DNA from: Carpediemonas membranifera
Lineage: Eukaryota > Fornicata
NCBI GenBank assembly: GCA_019828565.1
Contig: JAHDYR010000019.1
Location: 1 to 64,000 of the forward strand
Reading direction: 5' to 3'
DNA length: 64,000 nt
A program made the position numbers and the translations under genes. Shown in pieces: positions 53,301 to 63,357 of the stretch (the first letter of the stretch is position 1; each line of letters starts with the position of its first letter). The notes under the pieces were generated by a model that was given only the letters and a program-made list of their open reading frames with translations, was not told the DNA's origin and searched no databases.

Positions 53301-53756
53301 TTGTAGCGGTCTCTGGACGCATAGCGTTGTCTCGTATCGTGCAGGCGATAATCGCAATGGACTTGGGGGCTGTGTTTGCAGAACGCAACGAAGTTGCCGT
53401 TGGCAGCGCCTGTGTAGTGATGCTGTGGGCCTTAAGGAGGTCCTTGAAGCTGTCAGCAATCGCCTTCAGGGCTTTCACGGTAAAGCGTACGATGTGTTTG
53501 TTCTGGACGTCGCGCATGAGCTCGACAACCGCAGTTTCAGAGCACAATGTGTTGAACACCGTGTCCGTATCACACCACAGTCTGTCAATTAGGCTTATGT
53601 CGACGAACTTCGCGTAGGTGCTATGAACTTCGGTAAGAAGAGCACGAACATCCTCGGCGAAGACGCTTTCGCGCCATACGAGTCTCGTACGTCGTCGAGT
53701 CACCATCTGGCCTCCAGGATCAGCCTGGGGCACAGAAAATGACGACATTTCCATTT
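50313..53756 (-). mobile_element. Family A retrotransposon, copy A3 (full length)
   Basis: 3444 bp on the minus strand between 12-mers at 50301-50312 and 53757-53768. Confidence 0.9.
50531..53754 (-). CDS. Family A RT-endonuclease, copy A3 (frameshifts)
   Basis: ATG at 53754. Near 53190-53205 a lost C and a gained base cancel, so the frame is kept where A1 stops. Later indels near 53125, 53065 and 52940 split the N-terminal part. The main frame runs 52856-50943; an extra C near 51030 shifts the knuckle/RLE junction, and the RLE continues at 50911-50531. Confidence 0.85.
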
Positions 53757-53768
53757 CGGGAGGGAGCA

Positions 53769-55883
53769 AACTTTTTATGTAATCAACGACAAACTGTCTA
53801 GCGAGCGGCGAGGCGCAGCCGAGCTTCGCGAGCCTGAGCGCAGCGAAGCAGTTTGAGGCTATGGGGTGCGTCGGGGTCCTCCGTCGCTCCATCCAGTGAG
53901 TCGCTGGCGAGTCAACAAAACCAACAAGAACACTCTGAAGCGCTCTGCACGAGCCGATTGCTACACCAATATCAGAATTGAGTAACAATTAGTGGGAGAG
54001 GCCCAAATCCTCTGCTGCAGCATGTGCTGCGTCGCATTGCTTGATGAACGCTGCATATGTGTGCACTTGCCCTCTCATGCACGCCAAGAAAGCGTTATCA
54101 GCCATCTCGCGGACCTGCTCAGCCTTAAGACCAAGTTCATCGCGCAAATCGTCCGTCCAGCCCCTTCCGTGCACTCTTCCAACGTCACCGTTGTGAAGCG
54201 TCACCGCGGGTATGAGCTTGACGTCCCAGTTGGAGTACTGGGCGCGCTTGCTCGTCATGGCCTGAGACACGTGGTTGCTGACGACGTTGTCAATGACGAT
54301 TGCCTTCACGCCAGGTTTCGTGAGGAGGATGTCCGCCCGCGCCTTCATAGGCTTGGTCCGGTCAATGGTCCACTCACTGGCCTTGTTCAACCACACCTCG
54401 GACTGGACTCTCCAGCCATAACCCTTCAGGTCTCTCACCAGCCCGTCCTTGATAGCGTTGTGACGCTCGTCGTCCAGGCCTCCACGGAGGCATGGGCAGC
54501 ACAGGGTGTGAGTAGCGTTGCACACAACGGACTGGTGGTTCACGGTGCGTGCCCTGCAGAGAGGGCAGACGTCAAATCCGGGCGTGAATGTGGGGAGGCC
54601 CAGGTGATTGCGGAAGATGGGGGCAACAGCGGCATCGGTTACCGAGCGCCCAAGAGAGGTCGGGTCGACCATCATGAACGACCGAACGACGTTGGGCGAG
54701 ACGGCGGCACTCACAGAGAGCTTGGTGGCAATAGATTCCTCAACGAGGCGAACCAAGTTCTTCTGCGTGGTCGGCGTCAAGAGCCTTCACATCGTCCAAG
54801 CCACTAGGCCAGTTCGACGGCGTGTTGAGCTGGGGCGGGAGACACTTGATGGCACCCGTCACGCTGTCAGGTGAGCGTGTAACACCCAGCCCTGCCAGTT
54901 GTCTCGTGGCCGCGAGGAACGCGCGGGGAGCCCACGACTGATGGCATTGCCAGCGCAAGCCCGCGTCTTTCTACCGGCATACTCAGGCGGAGAGCAAAGT
55001 CGTCATCGACCTCAGCCTCGCTCGACAGGATTCGGAGGATGGCCGGGACCGCCTCTTTCTTCTCAAATCCGAGCTCAGCCTCGTAGAGACCGTTGCCGAC
55101 TCCACCCGTTGCGGGGGGAACGTTACGGAAGAAGTGCTCCCCACTTTGTGAGCGCACAATACTTCGCAATGATCAACGCAGGGGCAGTTGCCTCCGGCCC
55201 CTCCCCAGCCACCATCTCTCCGGCAGCGTTAAGGGAGTTGCATCACGCGACTGTTGACCTTGGCCAACTCACCCATCGCATGAGCAGCGGACCCAACCGG
55301 AACGCCCACGAGGTTTAGGCTGCGTCTTCTTGGGACGCCTCGAGGTGTTGCCGTCGGTAACGTCTCTGTGCGCCACAACGCACTTCGACTTGTTGAGCCG
55401 CAGGCCGACTTCGAGGAACTTCTCCCTCGCGATCTCGACAAGGTTGTTAGCCTCGGCCGACACCGGGCGTCTGCAAAGGCCGATCAGTCGTGGCGACTAG
55501 ATCGTCTTGGTACGCTTGGAGGTGCCAACCCGGGAACGCCTCGCGCAGAACGTCCAGAATGGGCTTGATGCCCAGGCTGAACAGAATAGGGGACAGGGGA
55601 TCTCCTTGATGTATGCCCTCAGCTGACCTTATCACTCCCTCCTGACGTGGAGAATAGAGAGCCCTTGGCGATACATCGTAGACAGGTAGGGCATGAGAGC
55701 AGGCATGTAAGCGTACCACGTCGAACATGAACGCCCTAGATAGGCATCCATAAGCGTTCGATAAGTCGAGGGAGACAACAGTTCCTCCCTCCTCGTAGAC
55801 CCTGGTCACGCTGTCACTCAGCCTCTCCAGGCCGCACTTCTCTACATGCTTACTGATCGCTCGCGGGTCCGGTCGACGTCGAC
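53769..55883 (-). mobile_element. Family B retrotransposon, copy B4 (cut by assembly gap)
   Basis: 3' two thirds of a B element, running into the N block. Identical to B3 up to about 54765, then with more and more indels toward the gap (for example near 54770, 54925, 55140, 55230, 55340, 55455, 55640, 55710). The pattern is that of an unpolished contig end. The RLE and knuckle frame (53989-54780) is open; the RT is broken. Confidence 0.85.
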
Positions 55884-55983
55884 NNNNNNNNNNNNNNNNN
55901 NNNNNNNNNNNNNNNNNNNNNNNNNNNNNNNNNNNNNNNNNNNNNNNNNNNNNNNNNNNNNNNNNNNNNNNNNNNNNNNNNNN
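55884..55983. other. Assembly gap (100 N)
   Basis: Exactly 100 N, a conventional placeholder of unknown true length. Sequence on the left is retrotransposon B4, on the right a Gypsy element, so their adjacency is unproved. Confidence 0.99.
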
Positions 55984-56021
55984 GGCTCTGCAATGCACCC
56001 CTAGGGTTCCAAAAGGCACGC

Positions 56022-57172
56022 AAAAGGCGTTCGCCCCGGTCCTCCACAAAGGAGTTGACATTTACATTGATGACCTTATGGTCTACGCCAAGACAGAAGA
56101 GGAGTTCTTAGAGATCCTCGAGAAAGTCTTTGACATCTGCAAGGAGTATAGACTACGTCTGAAGGGCCCGAAATGTGTAATTGGTACAGATCACATCGAG
56201 GCCGTGGGATATATTATCTCAGAAAAAGGGAAGCAACTTTCCCCCGAGAGGGTAGATGCCGTAAGAGCCATCCCCAGACCGGACACTCCGAAGCAGCTTC
56301 AGCGCACTCTAGGATCATTCAACTATGTCGCGCAGTTCGTACCGGACGCGTCGCGCCTCCTAAAGCCGCTTAATGACATGATTAAAGCGTCAAAAGATCA
56401 ACAGCTGATCACCTGGACCCAAGAGCAGGATGAAGCTTTCGAAGCTTTCAAGGAACGGCTATCATCCGACTTGATCCTGAGTTTCCCCGACCTTTCTAAG
56501 AAATGGATCCTTGAGACGGACGCGTCTAACGAAGGACTCGGGGGTATTTTAGTCCAGGAGGACGAGTCCGGTAACCGGGAACTCGTCTCACTGTTCTCTA
56601 AGAGCCACAGTGCCACCCAGTCCAGGTGGCCCACGTATGAACAAGAGCTTCATGCGATCATATACTGCCTGACGCGGCCCGATATGGCCCAACTCTTTAG
56701 GTTGAAGGATGATATCCAGATTCATACGGATCACCGCAACTTGGTATATTTACTACAGAGGAAAGAGCTATCAAAGAAGCTCCTTCGCTGGGTTACCGTC
56801 CTATCGGACTACACGTTCACCATTAGTCATATATCTGGTAACGCTAACGTCATGGCAGATATGCTGTCGCGGGTGCAGAGCACCTGCCGGGACTCACACT
56901 CCTTAAATCTGCTAGAAGCAGAGGAGAGCGAGGTGAGACCGTCCCTATGGGATATCAGCGAGGCCCAGGCCAGCCTCCCTGAGGAACATTGGATCGGTTG
57001 GGAAGGCCTAGACGGCTGCACCCTGGTGGACTCTACGTACTTCGTACAAGGAGTCCCGATCTTCCCGGACGGTAAGCTACGCGACACCTTCCTGCAGTTG
57101 GCACATCAATTCCACACTGGCTCAAATGCCACGTATCAGATGCTGAAGAAGATGGTTTTTTGGCCTAGCTGA
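56022..57172 (+). CDS. G1 reverse transcriptase and RNase H (partial)
   Basis: Begins in the RT palm at KGVDIYIDDLMVYAK (catalytic YxDD), followed by the thumb (GPKCVIGTDHIEAVGYII, TLGSFNYVAQFV). RNase H: ILETDASNEGLGG, TYEQELHAIIYC, IHTDHRNLVYLL and ISGNANVMADMLSR carry the acidic residues. It ends in the integrase HHCC zinc region (HQFHTGSNATYQM). The stop at 57170 comes from a one-base shift; the next frame continues NDVRRTVKRCPICLK. Confidence 0.85.
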
Positions 57173-58290
57173 ATGATGTCAGACGAACCGTTAAGCGGTG
57201 CCCGATCTGCCTCAAGTCGAGAATAAGAAACTACATTGAGGTCGAAGCAGGATCCAGCCTTAGAGGCAAGCCATGGGAGACCGTGGCTGTGGACACCATT
57301 GGACCACTGCCCTTGGATAATCTGGGGGCACGATACCTCGTCACAGCAGTTGACATGTTCACTAGGTATACGGAGCTTATCCCCGTAGCCAGCGATGACG
57401 CACGCACAGTTGCACAGGCCCTATGGGACCGAGTATTTACGAGATACGGTGTCCCCCTCGAACTCCAATCTGATGGGGGTCCGGAATACGCAAACTCCAT
57501 ACTGGACGCGATGCTCACGGAGCTGAAGGTGCTTCGGCACTTCACGATCCCATATCACCCCCAGAGTAATGGGCTGGTGGAGAGGAGAAATGCAGAGATT
57601 GGCCGCCACTTAAGGTGGATGGTCCTCGCTATTGCGAGCCGAGACGAGTGGGCGACATTGGTGCCAACCGTTCAAATGATACTTAATGGCACGACAAACA
57701 CTGCTACGCAGTTCTCCCCTCATGAATTAATATTCGGTCAGCCTCACAACCTATTTTCCACTGAGTGGGACGCGGCAGAGTGGGGCGACAAGAGGATTGT
57801 TGAGTTCAAGCAATCTATCCAGGAGGTCCTAAGGACACTGGAAGACTCGGTAAGGGAAGGCACATCCGCCAGGAGCCAGATCGAGACGAAGGGGGTAGAA
57901 GTAGGTGACTATGTCCTATGGAAACATGAAAACCCCAAGAAGCTCGACTGCCCGAACAGAGGCCCGTGGAAGATTCACGAGGTACTGCCGAACCATAAGG
58001 TGAAGCTGCAATCTATTGTCACAGGAGACATTAGAGTTACCCACGTCGACAAACTGATGCCATTTGAGACTGATCTTGAAGAGACTCAAATGAAGCAATT
58101 AGCCGAATCCGATAAGGAACAGTTTGAGATCGAAAAGATCGAGAAGATCGACTGGAAAACCGGTATGGTGACCATTAAGTGGAAAAACTATGCTGAACGC
58201 ACGGAACGGCACCTAAGGTCTGTGTCCCACGTCGAAGAGGTTAAGCGCCGTGCTCGGAAGGCCCGTAAGAACCTTGCTAATTACGTTTAA
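57173..58290 (+). CDS. G1 integrase with chromodomain-like tail
   Basis: The Cys pair of the zinc domain (CPIC), then the catalytic core: VAVDTIGPLP (D), LQSDGGPEY (D) and NGLVERRNAEI (E), the D,D-35-E set of Ty3/Gypsy integrases. The C-terminal part has a GDYVLWKHENPK SH3-like segment, a VTHVDKLMPF segment and a final VTIKWKNYAERTERH region resembling a degenerate chromodomain. The ATG at 57283 is internal to the polyprotein. The frameshift from RNase H lies near 57172. Confidence 0.85.
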
Positions 58291-58348
58291 GGTCCCTCTT
58301 TGGTTTCTTTTGCTCCCCAGGAGGGGTTTTCTTCCAAAGAGAGGGTAG

Positions 58349-58409
58349 TGTCACGGTAGTTTAGACCATTTTTACCTTTAGACGGTTTACCTTTAAACAG
58401 TTCGCTTCA
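58349..58409 (+). repeat. Presumed 3' LTR of G1 (about 61 bp)
   Basis: Starts TGTCACGG right after a purine tract, ends TTCGCTTCA, after which the reading frame of another Gypsy element (G2) begins. Boundaries TG...CA fit an LTR. The 5' copy lies beyond the gap, so identity cannot be checked. End uncertain by 2 bp. Confidence 0.5.
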
Positions 58410-58936
58410 CAGCATCGCGGATCTACAGGAGCTCACCGCACCCAAGACGGTCACAGACCTGCGCAGGATCGTTGGGAAGTTCAACTACCTGCGGTCTTTC
58501 ATCACTTTCAGTGCAACCCTTATGGAGCCCCTCACACGGCTTATGACTGGGCCAAAACAGGCTCAGATCGCATGGACAGAGGAACAAGACGTGGCTCTTG
58601 AGCGTCTCAAGTCCACCATCGCCAGGGAGCTCGAGCTCACTCACCCAGACCCCTCACTCCCATGGGAAGTTTACACAGACGCCAGTGATTATTGCATTGG
58701 CGGTGTTATCTTCCAGGTCGACGGCGACAAGCGACAGATCCTTTCCTTCGTCAGCAGAAAGCTCTCAGGACCCCAGACGCGCTGGACCACTTATGAGAAA
58801 GAGCTGTATGTTATCCTCTTTACCATCACCCGCAAAGGTTGCGCGCTGGAGAATGATCTTATCTGACTACAACCCCACCATCGTTCACATCGAGGGAGCG
58901 ACGAACGTGATTGCGGACACGCTATCTCGAGCGCTG
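58410..58936 (+). pseudogene. Gypsy element G2, RT thumb and RNase H segment
   Basis: Opens with IADLQELTAPKTVTDLRRIVG, the conserved RT-connection segment. RNase H follows: VYTDASDYCIGGVIF and TYEKELYVILFTITR. About 30 residues, including the expected TDH motif, are deleted near 58840, with a frame change, before RMILSDYNP and EGATNVIADTLSRAL. It is then interrupted at 58936 by element G3 and continues in frame at 63358. Confidence 0.75.
58933..58936 (+). repeat. Target-site duplication of G3, left (GCTG)
   Basis: GCTG immediately before the left LTR; repeated at 63354-63357. Confidence 0.75.
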
Positions 58937-59006
58937 TGCGGCGGCAAACGGAATTCTCTTTACATAAACTGCACTGACTCGAGCGCCGTCGTGTGTTACC
59001 ACAACA
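58937..59006 (-). repeat. G3 3' LTR (70 bp)
   Basis: Identical to 63284-63353 over all 70 bp. On the minus strand it reads TGTTGTGGTAACACACG...TTTGCCGCCGCA. Confidence 0.9.
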
Positions 59007-59028
59007 CTCTACCCCCTCGTCTTCTTCC
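59007..59028 (-). other. G3 polypurine tract
   Basis: On the minus strand GGAAGAAGACGAGGGGGTAGAG directly abuts the LTR, as required for plus-strand priming. It overlaps the integrase stop codon. Confidence 0.75.
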
Positions 59029-60290
59029 AAGCGAGGGAGTTGTCATGGATGTAGCTGATAACAAATACATTGTCCCAGTTGTCGGGCCCGTATCTCTCCC
59101 AGGTGGGATTGGAATAGCCCACCCATTCTACTAAGATCTCCCGAACGCCACGCTTGATCCGGTGTTTCCGGACGGCTTGGACTTGGAACTCTTCTGAGTC
59201 TGTCGCGGCCAATCTCCTGCCCTCATCAAGGTCAGGGACGGTGACTCTGCTGAGTCGTGACACATGCACAACCCGCACACTGTCGTCGACTAGTGAGCCT
59301 ATCTCGACAGCCTTATGCTCGAGGACTCTTAGTACCTTATAGGGTCCCTTGAGGCCATGTAGCTTCGATTTGTTCACTGGCCTCTCCAGGACGAAGTCCC
59401 CTGCGCTGAGTTGAGTCGCTTCAGTGTCATCCCTAAAGTGCTCGACGGCGAGGTGCTCATCTCGAATGACCTTCACCACGTCTTCCTGAAGGCGTCGGAG
59501 GTTGTCTAGGGCCGTCTTGACGTCCCTAGCCACATCAATCTTAGAGGGTGCCGCCGGCGGTGTCCTCCGCAGCTGGCCGATCTCCACGTAGCGCCCATAC
59601 AGGACCTCGTTCGGCGAGAATCCTGTTGCTGTGTGGACAGCACTATTGAGGATGTGTTGAACATATGGCAGGGTCTCTTCCCACCTGCTGAAGTCGTTCA
59701 ATGCCAGTGTTAGCCATCTGACGTGTCTCATGACTTCGGCGTTGCGTCGCTCTACCACACCATTCGATTGAGGGTGGTAAGGCAGTGTCCTACGGTGGAA
59801 CGTGTGCATGAGTGTCACGAGCTCCGAGATGACGCTGTTCACGTACTCTGGACCGTTGTCTGACTGAATTACTGTCGGCACGCCGTGTCGGCAGGCTAGC
59901 AGCCAGAGGGCCCTTGCAGCCTGCTGGCCCGTATTGACCTCGGCAGGCATCAGCTCAGTGTAACGACTGAACATGTCGGTCGCCACGAAGATGTAGTGGA
60001 AGCGCGACTCCTCGTGGATTGGTCCGATCGTGTCAATGGAGACGCACTCCCACGGCGCTGTCAGGCCGTCCGTGGTAGAGCTGTTCGTAGTCTGGATGAA
60101 GTCCCGCAGCCTGGTCTTTCTACAGACAATGCAGTCCTTGACATGGTTGGCAACGGCGGTAGCGCGTCCTCGCCAGAATGCCACATCCTTGAGGGAGCTC
60201 ATAGTTCCTGATCGTCCACTGTGACGGCGGTGGGCGTACTGGAGGAGCTCGTCCTTCAGTTCCGTCGCGCCTTCAGGTACGATGGGAATG
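59009..60290 (-). CDS. G3 integrase with chromodomain
   Basis: The zinc region (YAHRRHSG upstream, CIVCRK) starts near 60290 in the same frame as the 397-codon segment ending at 59009. Core: VSIDTIGPIH (D), IQSDNGPEY (D) and NGVVERRNAEV (E). Then LSAGDFVLERPVNKSK (SH3-like) and a chromodomain, EILVEWVGYSNPTWERYG, with the aromatic residues typical of chromoviruses. It would direct integration to marked chromatin. A frameshift near 60330 separates it from RNase H. Confidence 0.88.
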
Positions 60291-60311
60291 CCTTCGAACT
60301 TCCAGATTCCA

Positions 60312-61565
60312 TCATGGTCTCTCGAGTAGCCAGCCCTGACCCAGGTATCTCTCTCTCTCGTGCGCTGCTTGCGCCTTCATGATTCTCTCGCTCCAGCTTA
60401 GCGTCTCCCCCGCTTGGGCTTCTACGCTGGACAGCTGGTCTGCGACTTGATTGTCTCGACCCGCGATGTGGAGGATACTGAATTTGTAGTCACTCAGTAT
60501 CAGAGACCACCTCATCAGCTTGTTGTTCAGGTCCCGCTTTCCCATAAGGTACATCAGATTTCTGTGATCAGATCTGATTGTGAGGTTGTGGTGCAGCTTA
60601 AACAGGGGCGACAGGTGACTGCTGGTAAGGCACGCCAGGATGGCGTACAACTCTTGTTCGTACGTACTCCACCGCTGTTGTGTTTCACTGAAGCTCCCGG
60701 CGAAGAAGGAGACAATCTCCCACTTCTCCTCGCTCTGCTGTTGGTAAAGTACACCTCCAAACCCGGTAGCGCTGGCGTCTGTGTGCAACTCCCACTTCTT
60801 GGAAGGGTCAGGGAACGCTAGCGACACAGCGTCTTTCACCTTCAGCTTGAAATTGTCGAACGCCTGCTGGTGCTCACTCGTCCAACTGACCGGTTGTCCA
60901 GGCTGCGAGTCCTTCCTCAGGCGATTCAGGGGGGTCAGCACTCTGCTGGAGTCGTCCACAAAGCGCGACACGTAGTTAAGGGAGCCTAGCGTCCGCTCTA
61001 AGGCCTTGTAGTTGGTCGGCGGTGGCATGTCTAGCACTGCCTCGATACGCGATGGGGCTAGTCGTTGCCCTTGCGCGTCCAGTATGTACCCCACGACCTC
61101 AGCTTCGGCTGCCCCTATCGTACATTTCGGCGCCTTGAGTCGCAAGTTGAATTCGTCAGTTCTCTGGAAGACCCTCTCAAGGATCTCTAAGAACTCTTCC
61201 TTCGAACGAGCGTAAACGAAGATATCGTCGATGTATACTGAGGTCCCCTTGTGTAGCAGTGGGGCATACACCCTGTCCATCTCCCGCTGGAAGCGGGATG
61301 GGGCATTGGTTAGCCCGAACGGGCAGCGCAAGAACTCCATGTAGTTGTCCGGGGTGATGAACGCTGTCTTATGTACGTCCTCCTCCGCCATGGAGAGCTG
61401 GTAGTACCCTTGACGCAAGTCAAGTGTCGCGTAGTACTTGCACCCTGCGGCCTCTCGCACGAACTCCTGGATGTTCGGCAGTGGGTAGTGGTCCTTCACT
61501 GTGATAGCGTTCAGACTCTTATAGTCTATGCATAATCGGATCTTGTCAGACCCCCTTGTGTCCAC
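60312..61565 (-). CDS. G3 reverse transcriptase and RNase H
   Basis: RT blocks: IRLCIDYKSLN, YYATLDLRQGYYQL (catalytic Asp), PFGLTNAPSRFQ and VYIDDIFVYA (YxDD). RNase H: LHTDASATGFGG, TYEQELYAIL, IRSDHRNLMYL and IAGRDNQVADQL. A one-base shift at about 61556 splits it from the protease-RT frame. Confidence 0.9.
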   Translation of the reverse strand: MDTRGSDKIRLCIDYKSLNAITVKDHYPLPNIQEFVREAAGCKYYATLDLRQGYYQLSMAEEDVHKTAFITPDNYMEFLRCPFGLTNAPSRFQREMDRVYAPLLHKGTSVYIDDIFVYARSKEEFLEILERVFQRTDEFNLRLKAPKCTIGAAEAEVVGYILDAQGQRLAPSRIEAVLDMPPPTNYKALERTLGSLNYVSRFVDDSSRVLTPLNRLRKDSQPGQPVSWTSEHQQAFDNFKLKVKDAVSLAFPDPSKKWELHTDASATGFGGVLYQQQSEEKWEIVSFFAGSFSETQQRWSTYEQELYAILACLTSSHLSPLFKLHHNLTIRSDHRNLMYLMGKRDLNNKLMRWSLILSDYKFSILHIAGRDNQVADQLSSVEAQAGETLSWSERIMKAQAAHERERYLGQGWLLERP

Positions 61566-62322
61566 CCGACACTACTACGACTGGGGAGGCAAACGGTCCG
61601 ACACTCGGTCGCACTATCTCCTCCTTCTCCAGTCTTGCCACCTCCTCTTCCACTAGATGCCTCTTCTGAGCGTTCAAGGGGCGCGGGCCCACTCGAACTG
61701 TGGTGTCCTCAGTCAGCTCTATGGTCATAGGCTTCAGACCGTTGCTCTCCGGGAGGTGTGGGTCGAATATCTGCGCGTATTTCTCCGCTAGAGTTCTTAT
61801 CTCGCCAGCTATCTCGGAGTCTGGGATGTTGATGAGGCTGACCTGGTCACTGCCTTCGTCCTCCACTGCACAAGCGAGGTACGGGTGGTCGAGCGCGATA
61901 TCGTCGTCGCCGTCAGTCGCCTGCGAGGGCGTCTGCGGCTTATATATGTGTAGGCCTTCGTCGCTGAGCAGCCCGAGGGCTCTGAGAGCGCTACATCCGA
62001 GGAGCATGCGTCCCGATCCTGGGATCACAAGCATTCGGATCGTGACAATCAGGACGCGCGGTCCGATGTCTGGTAAGGTGATCGTGAGCTCTACGGCTGT
62101 CTTTCCTGTCACGATGGCCCCTCCCGCGACTCTTACTCTAAAGGTCGGACATGGGATTGTCTTGATGCCTGGGTCGTGCTCCTTCATCTCTCGTAGTGTG
62201 TTCTCGGGGATGAACGGATGAGTGGCCCCAGTGTCCACGACCATGATATAGTCTCTGCCATTTACAATGGCCTTCGTCGTCAGCGCCTCGTCTCCTGCCT
62301 CCATTGCTTCCGAAGGGTGCAA
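61546..62322 (-). CDS. G3 aspartic protease and RT N-terminus
   Basis: MVVDTGATHPFI carries the retroviral-type D-T-G catalytic triad; MLLGCSALRAL matches the flap-distal G-x-D/S region. The C-terminal part (KRHLVEEEVARLEKEEIVRPS) is the standard lead-in to Gypsy RT. The frame ends at 61546 through a one-base indel. Confidence 0.85.
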   Translation of the reverse strand: MHPSEAMEAGDEALTTKAIVNGRDYIMVVDTGATHPFIPENTLREMKEHDPGIKTIPCPTFRVRVAGGAIVTGKTAVELTITLPDIGPRVLIVTIRMLVIPGSGRMLLGCSALRALGLLSDEGLHIYKPQTPSQATDGDDDIALDHPYLACAVEDEGSDQVSLINIPDSEIAGEIRTLAEKYAQIFDPHLPESNGLKPMTIELTEDTTVRVGPRPLNAQKRHLVEEEVARLEKEEIVRPSVGPFASPVVVVSGGHKGV

Positions 62323-63264
62323 GGGTGTGGTCGCCGGTTCTCTTTGGGTACGTCTTCAACGGCGGGGCACTACGCTTATTGGACTCTGGCTTGTTGACGC
62401 TGAGAGTGGGACACAGATTGTCGTAATGCATCTGTCCGCAGTGCCGGCAAGGGCGCATCTTTCTCTTGCCAGGCAGCACCGTGTAGGGCGTCTCTGATTT
62501 CTGGGTCTGTGGCGCGCTGCCCTTAAGACTGATGTTGTTATTAGGAGGCTCGCCCCCGCCGCTCGGGTCGGGGGTTGGGTGAGCCTCCTCGGCCTGGCAA
62601 CAGCACGTGCCACCGCAACCAGAGAGGTAAGAGTCTTGGCCTCGCAGAGCTTGGACTCTAGATCAAGGCGCTCAAAGAGTGCCTTAGGCTTGATTCGCTT
62701 AAGGAAGATCTCCCGTGCAACCTTATCGAACTTGTCGGCGCGGAGGCGCGCGGCCTCTGCCACCGTGAACTGACGTTGGACCGTACGCTTCTTAGCGGTA
62801 CCGTCTTCGTCGATAAAAGCCTCTTCGGCGGACTTAAGACCGTAAAGAGGGATCATGGCTCGAGTCGCGTCGTCATTGAGGGCGACGGTCTCGGCGAGCT
62901 CAGCAAGCTCCATGAAGTCAGCGATGAACTCGCGCACGCAAGTGGTGAGTGGGAGTTTGCTGATCGCTGTAGTGGAGCACTGAAGCTGCTTAAGCTGAGT
63001 TTTGAGGGCGCTCAAGCTCTTCGGCATGGACTCCTTCGTGAGGAAGTCGAAGACTTGTTCTTCGGAGAGATCTTCGGCTCTCTTGAGGCCGTAATGAATC
63101 TCAATCTCCTTTTGAAGGGAATCGCACAGTAGTAGAGCTATCTTGAAGTCAGGATGGCGCGTCTTAAAGACTCTCACTTCACGCTTGAAGGCACGAACGC
63201 GTTTTTGCGTAAGATCCTTTGCTTCGATGCTAGGGAATGAATAATCGATGCTCAAGCTTACCAT
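62138..63264 (-). CDS. G3 gag with zinc knuckle (frameshifted)
   Basis: ATG at 63264 (MVSLSIDYS), 20 bp inside the 5' LTR. The first 230 residues form a helical capsid-like domain without recognisable motif; a one-base shift near 62590 leads to the nucleocapsid part, where CRHCGQMHYDNLC forms a CCHC-type zinc knuckle with slightly atypical spacing (x2-x3-x4). Another shift near 62310 leads to protease. Confidence 0.75.
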
Positions 63265-63283
63265 TAAGCAAAGTAATTACTTA

Positions 63284-63353
63284 TGCGGCGGCAAACGGAA
63301 TTCTCTTTACATAAACTGCACTGACTCGAGCGCCGTCGTGTGTTACCACAACA
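63284..63353 (-). repeat. G3 5' LTR (70 bp)
   Basis: Identical to 58937-59006. The minus-strand sequence just inside it is TAAGTAATTACTTTGC, which includes a 12-bp palindrome and does not look like a standard tRNA 3'-end primer site. Confidence 0.9.
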
Positions 63354-63357
63354 GCTG
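63354..63357 (+). repeat. Target-site duplication of G3, right (GCTG)
   Basis: Matches 58933-58936. Confidence 0.75.

Larger units (their letters stand above)
55984..58409 (+). mobile_element. Ty3/Gypsy retrotransposon G1 (5'-truncated at the gap)
   Basis: Contains RT from the catalytic motif on, RNase H, integrase and a chromodomain-like C-terminus, then a purine tract (CCAAAGAGAGGGTAG) and a presumed 3' LTR at 58349-58409. The 5' half, including gag, protease and the 5' LTR, is missing at the gap. Confidence 0.8.
58937..63353 (-). mobile_element. Ty3/Gypsy retrotransposon G3 with 70-bp LTRs (complete)
   Basis: 4417 bp on the minus strand. Identical 70-bp direct repeats at both ends, starting TG and ending CA; a purine-rich tract next to the 3' LTR; gag, protease, RT, RNase H and integrase in standard order; 4-bp duplication GCTG. 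Removing G3 and one GCTG makes the G2 frame continuous (ADTLSRALPRSTEEI), which proves the boundaries. Confidence 0.9.

Noticed and set aside
58937-59006. Part of the G2 coding sequence (CGGKRNSLYINC...)
   Set aside because: This segment is the G3 LTR; it is repeated at 63284 and the G2 frame is continuous only without it.
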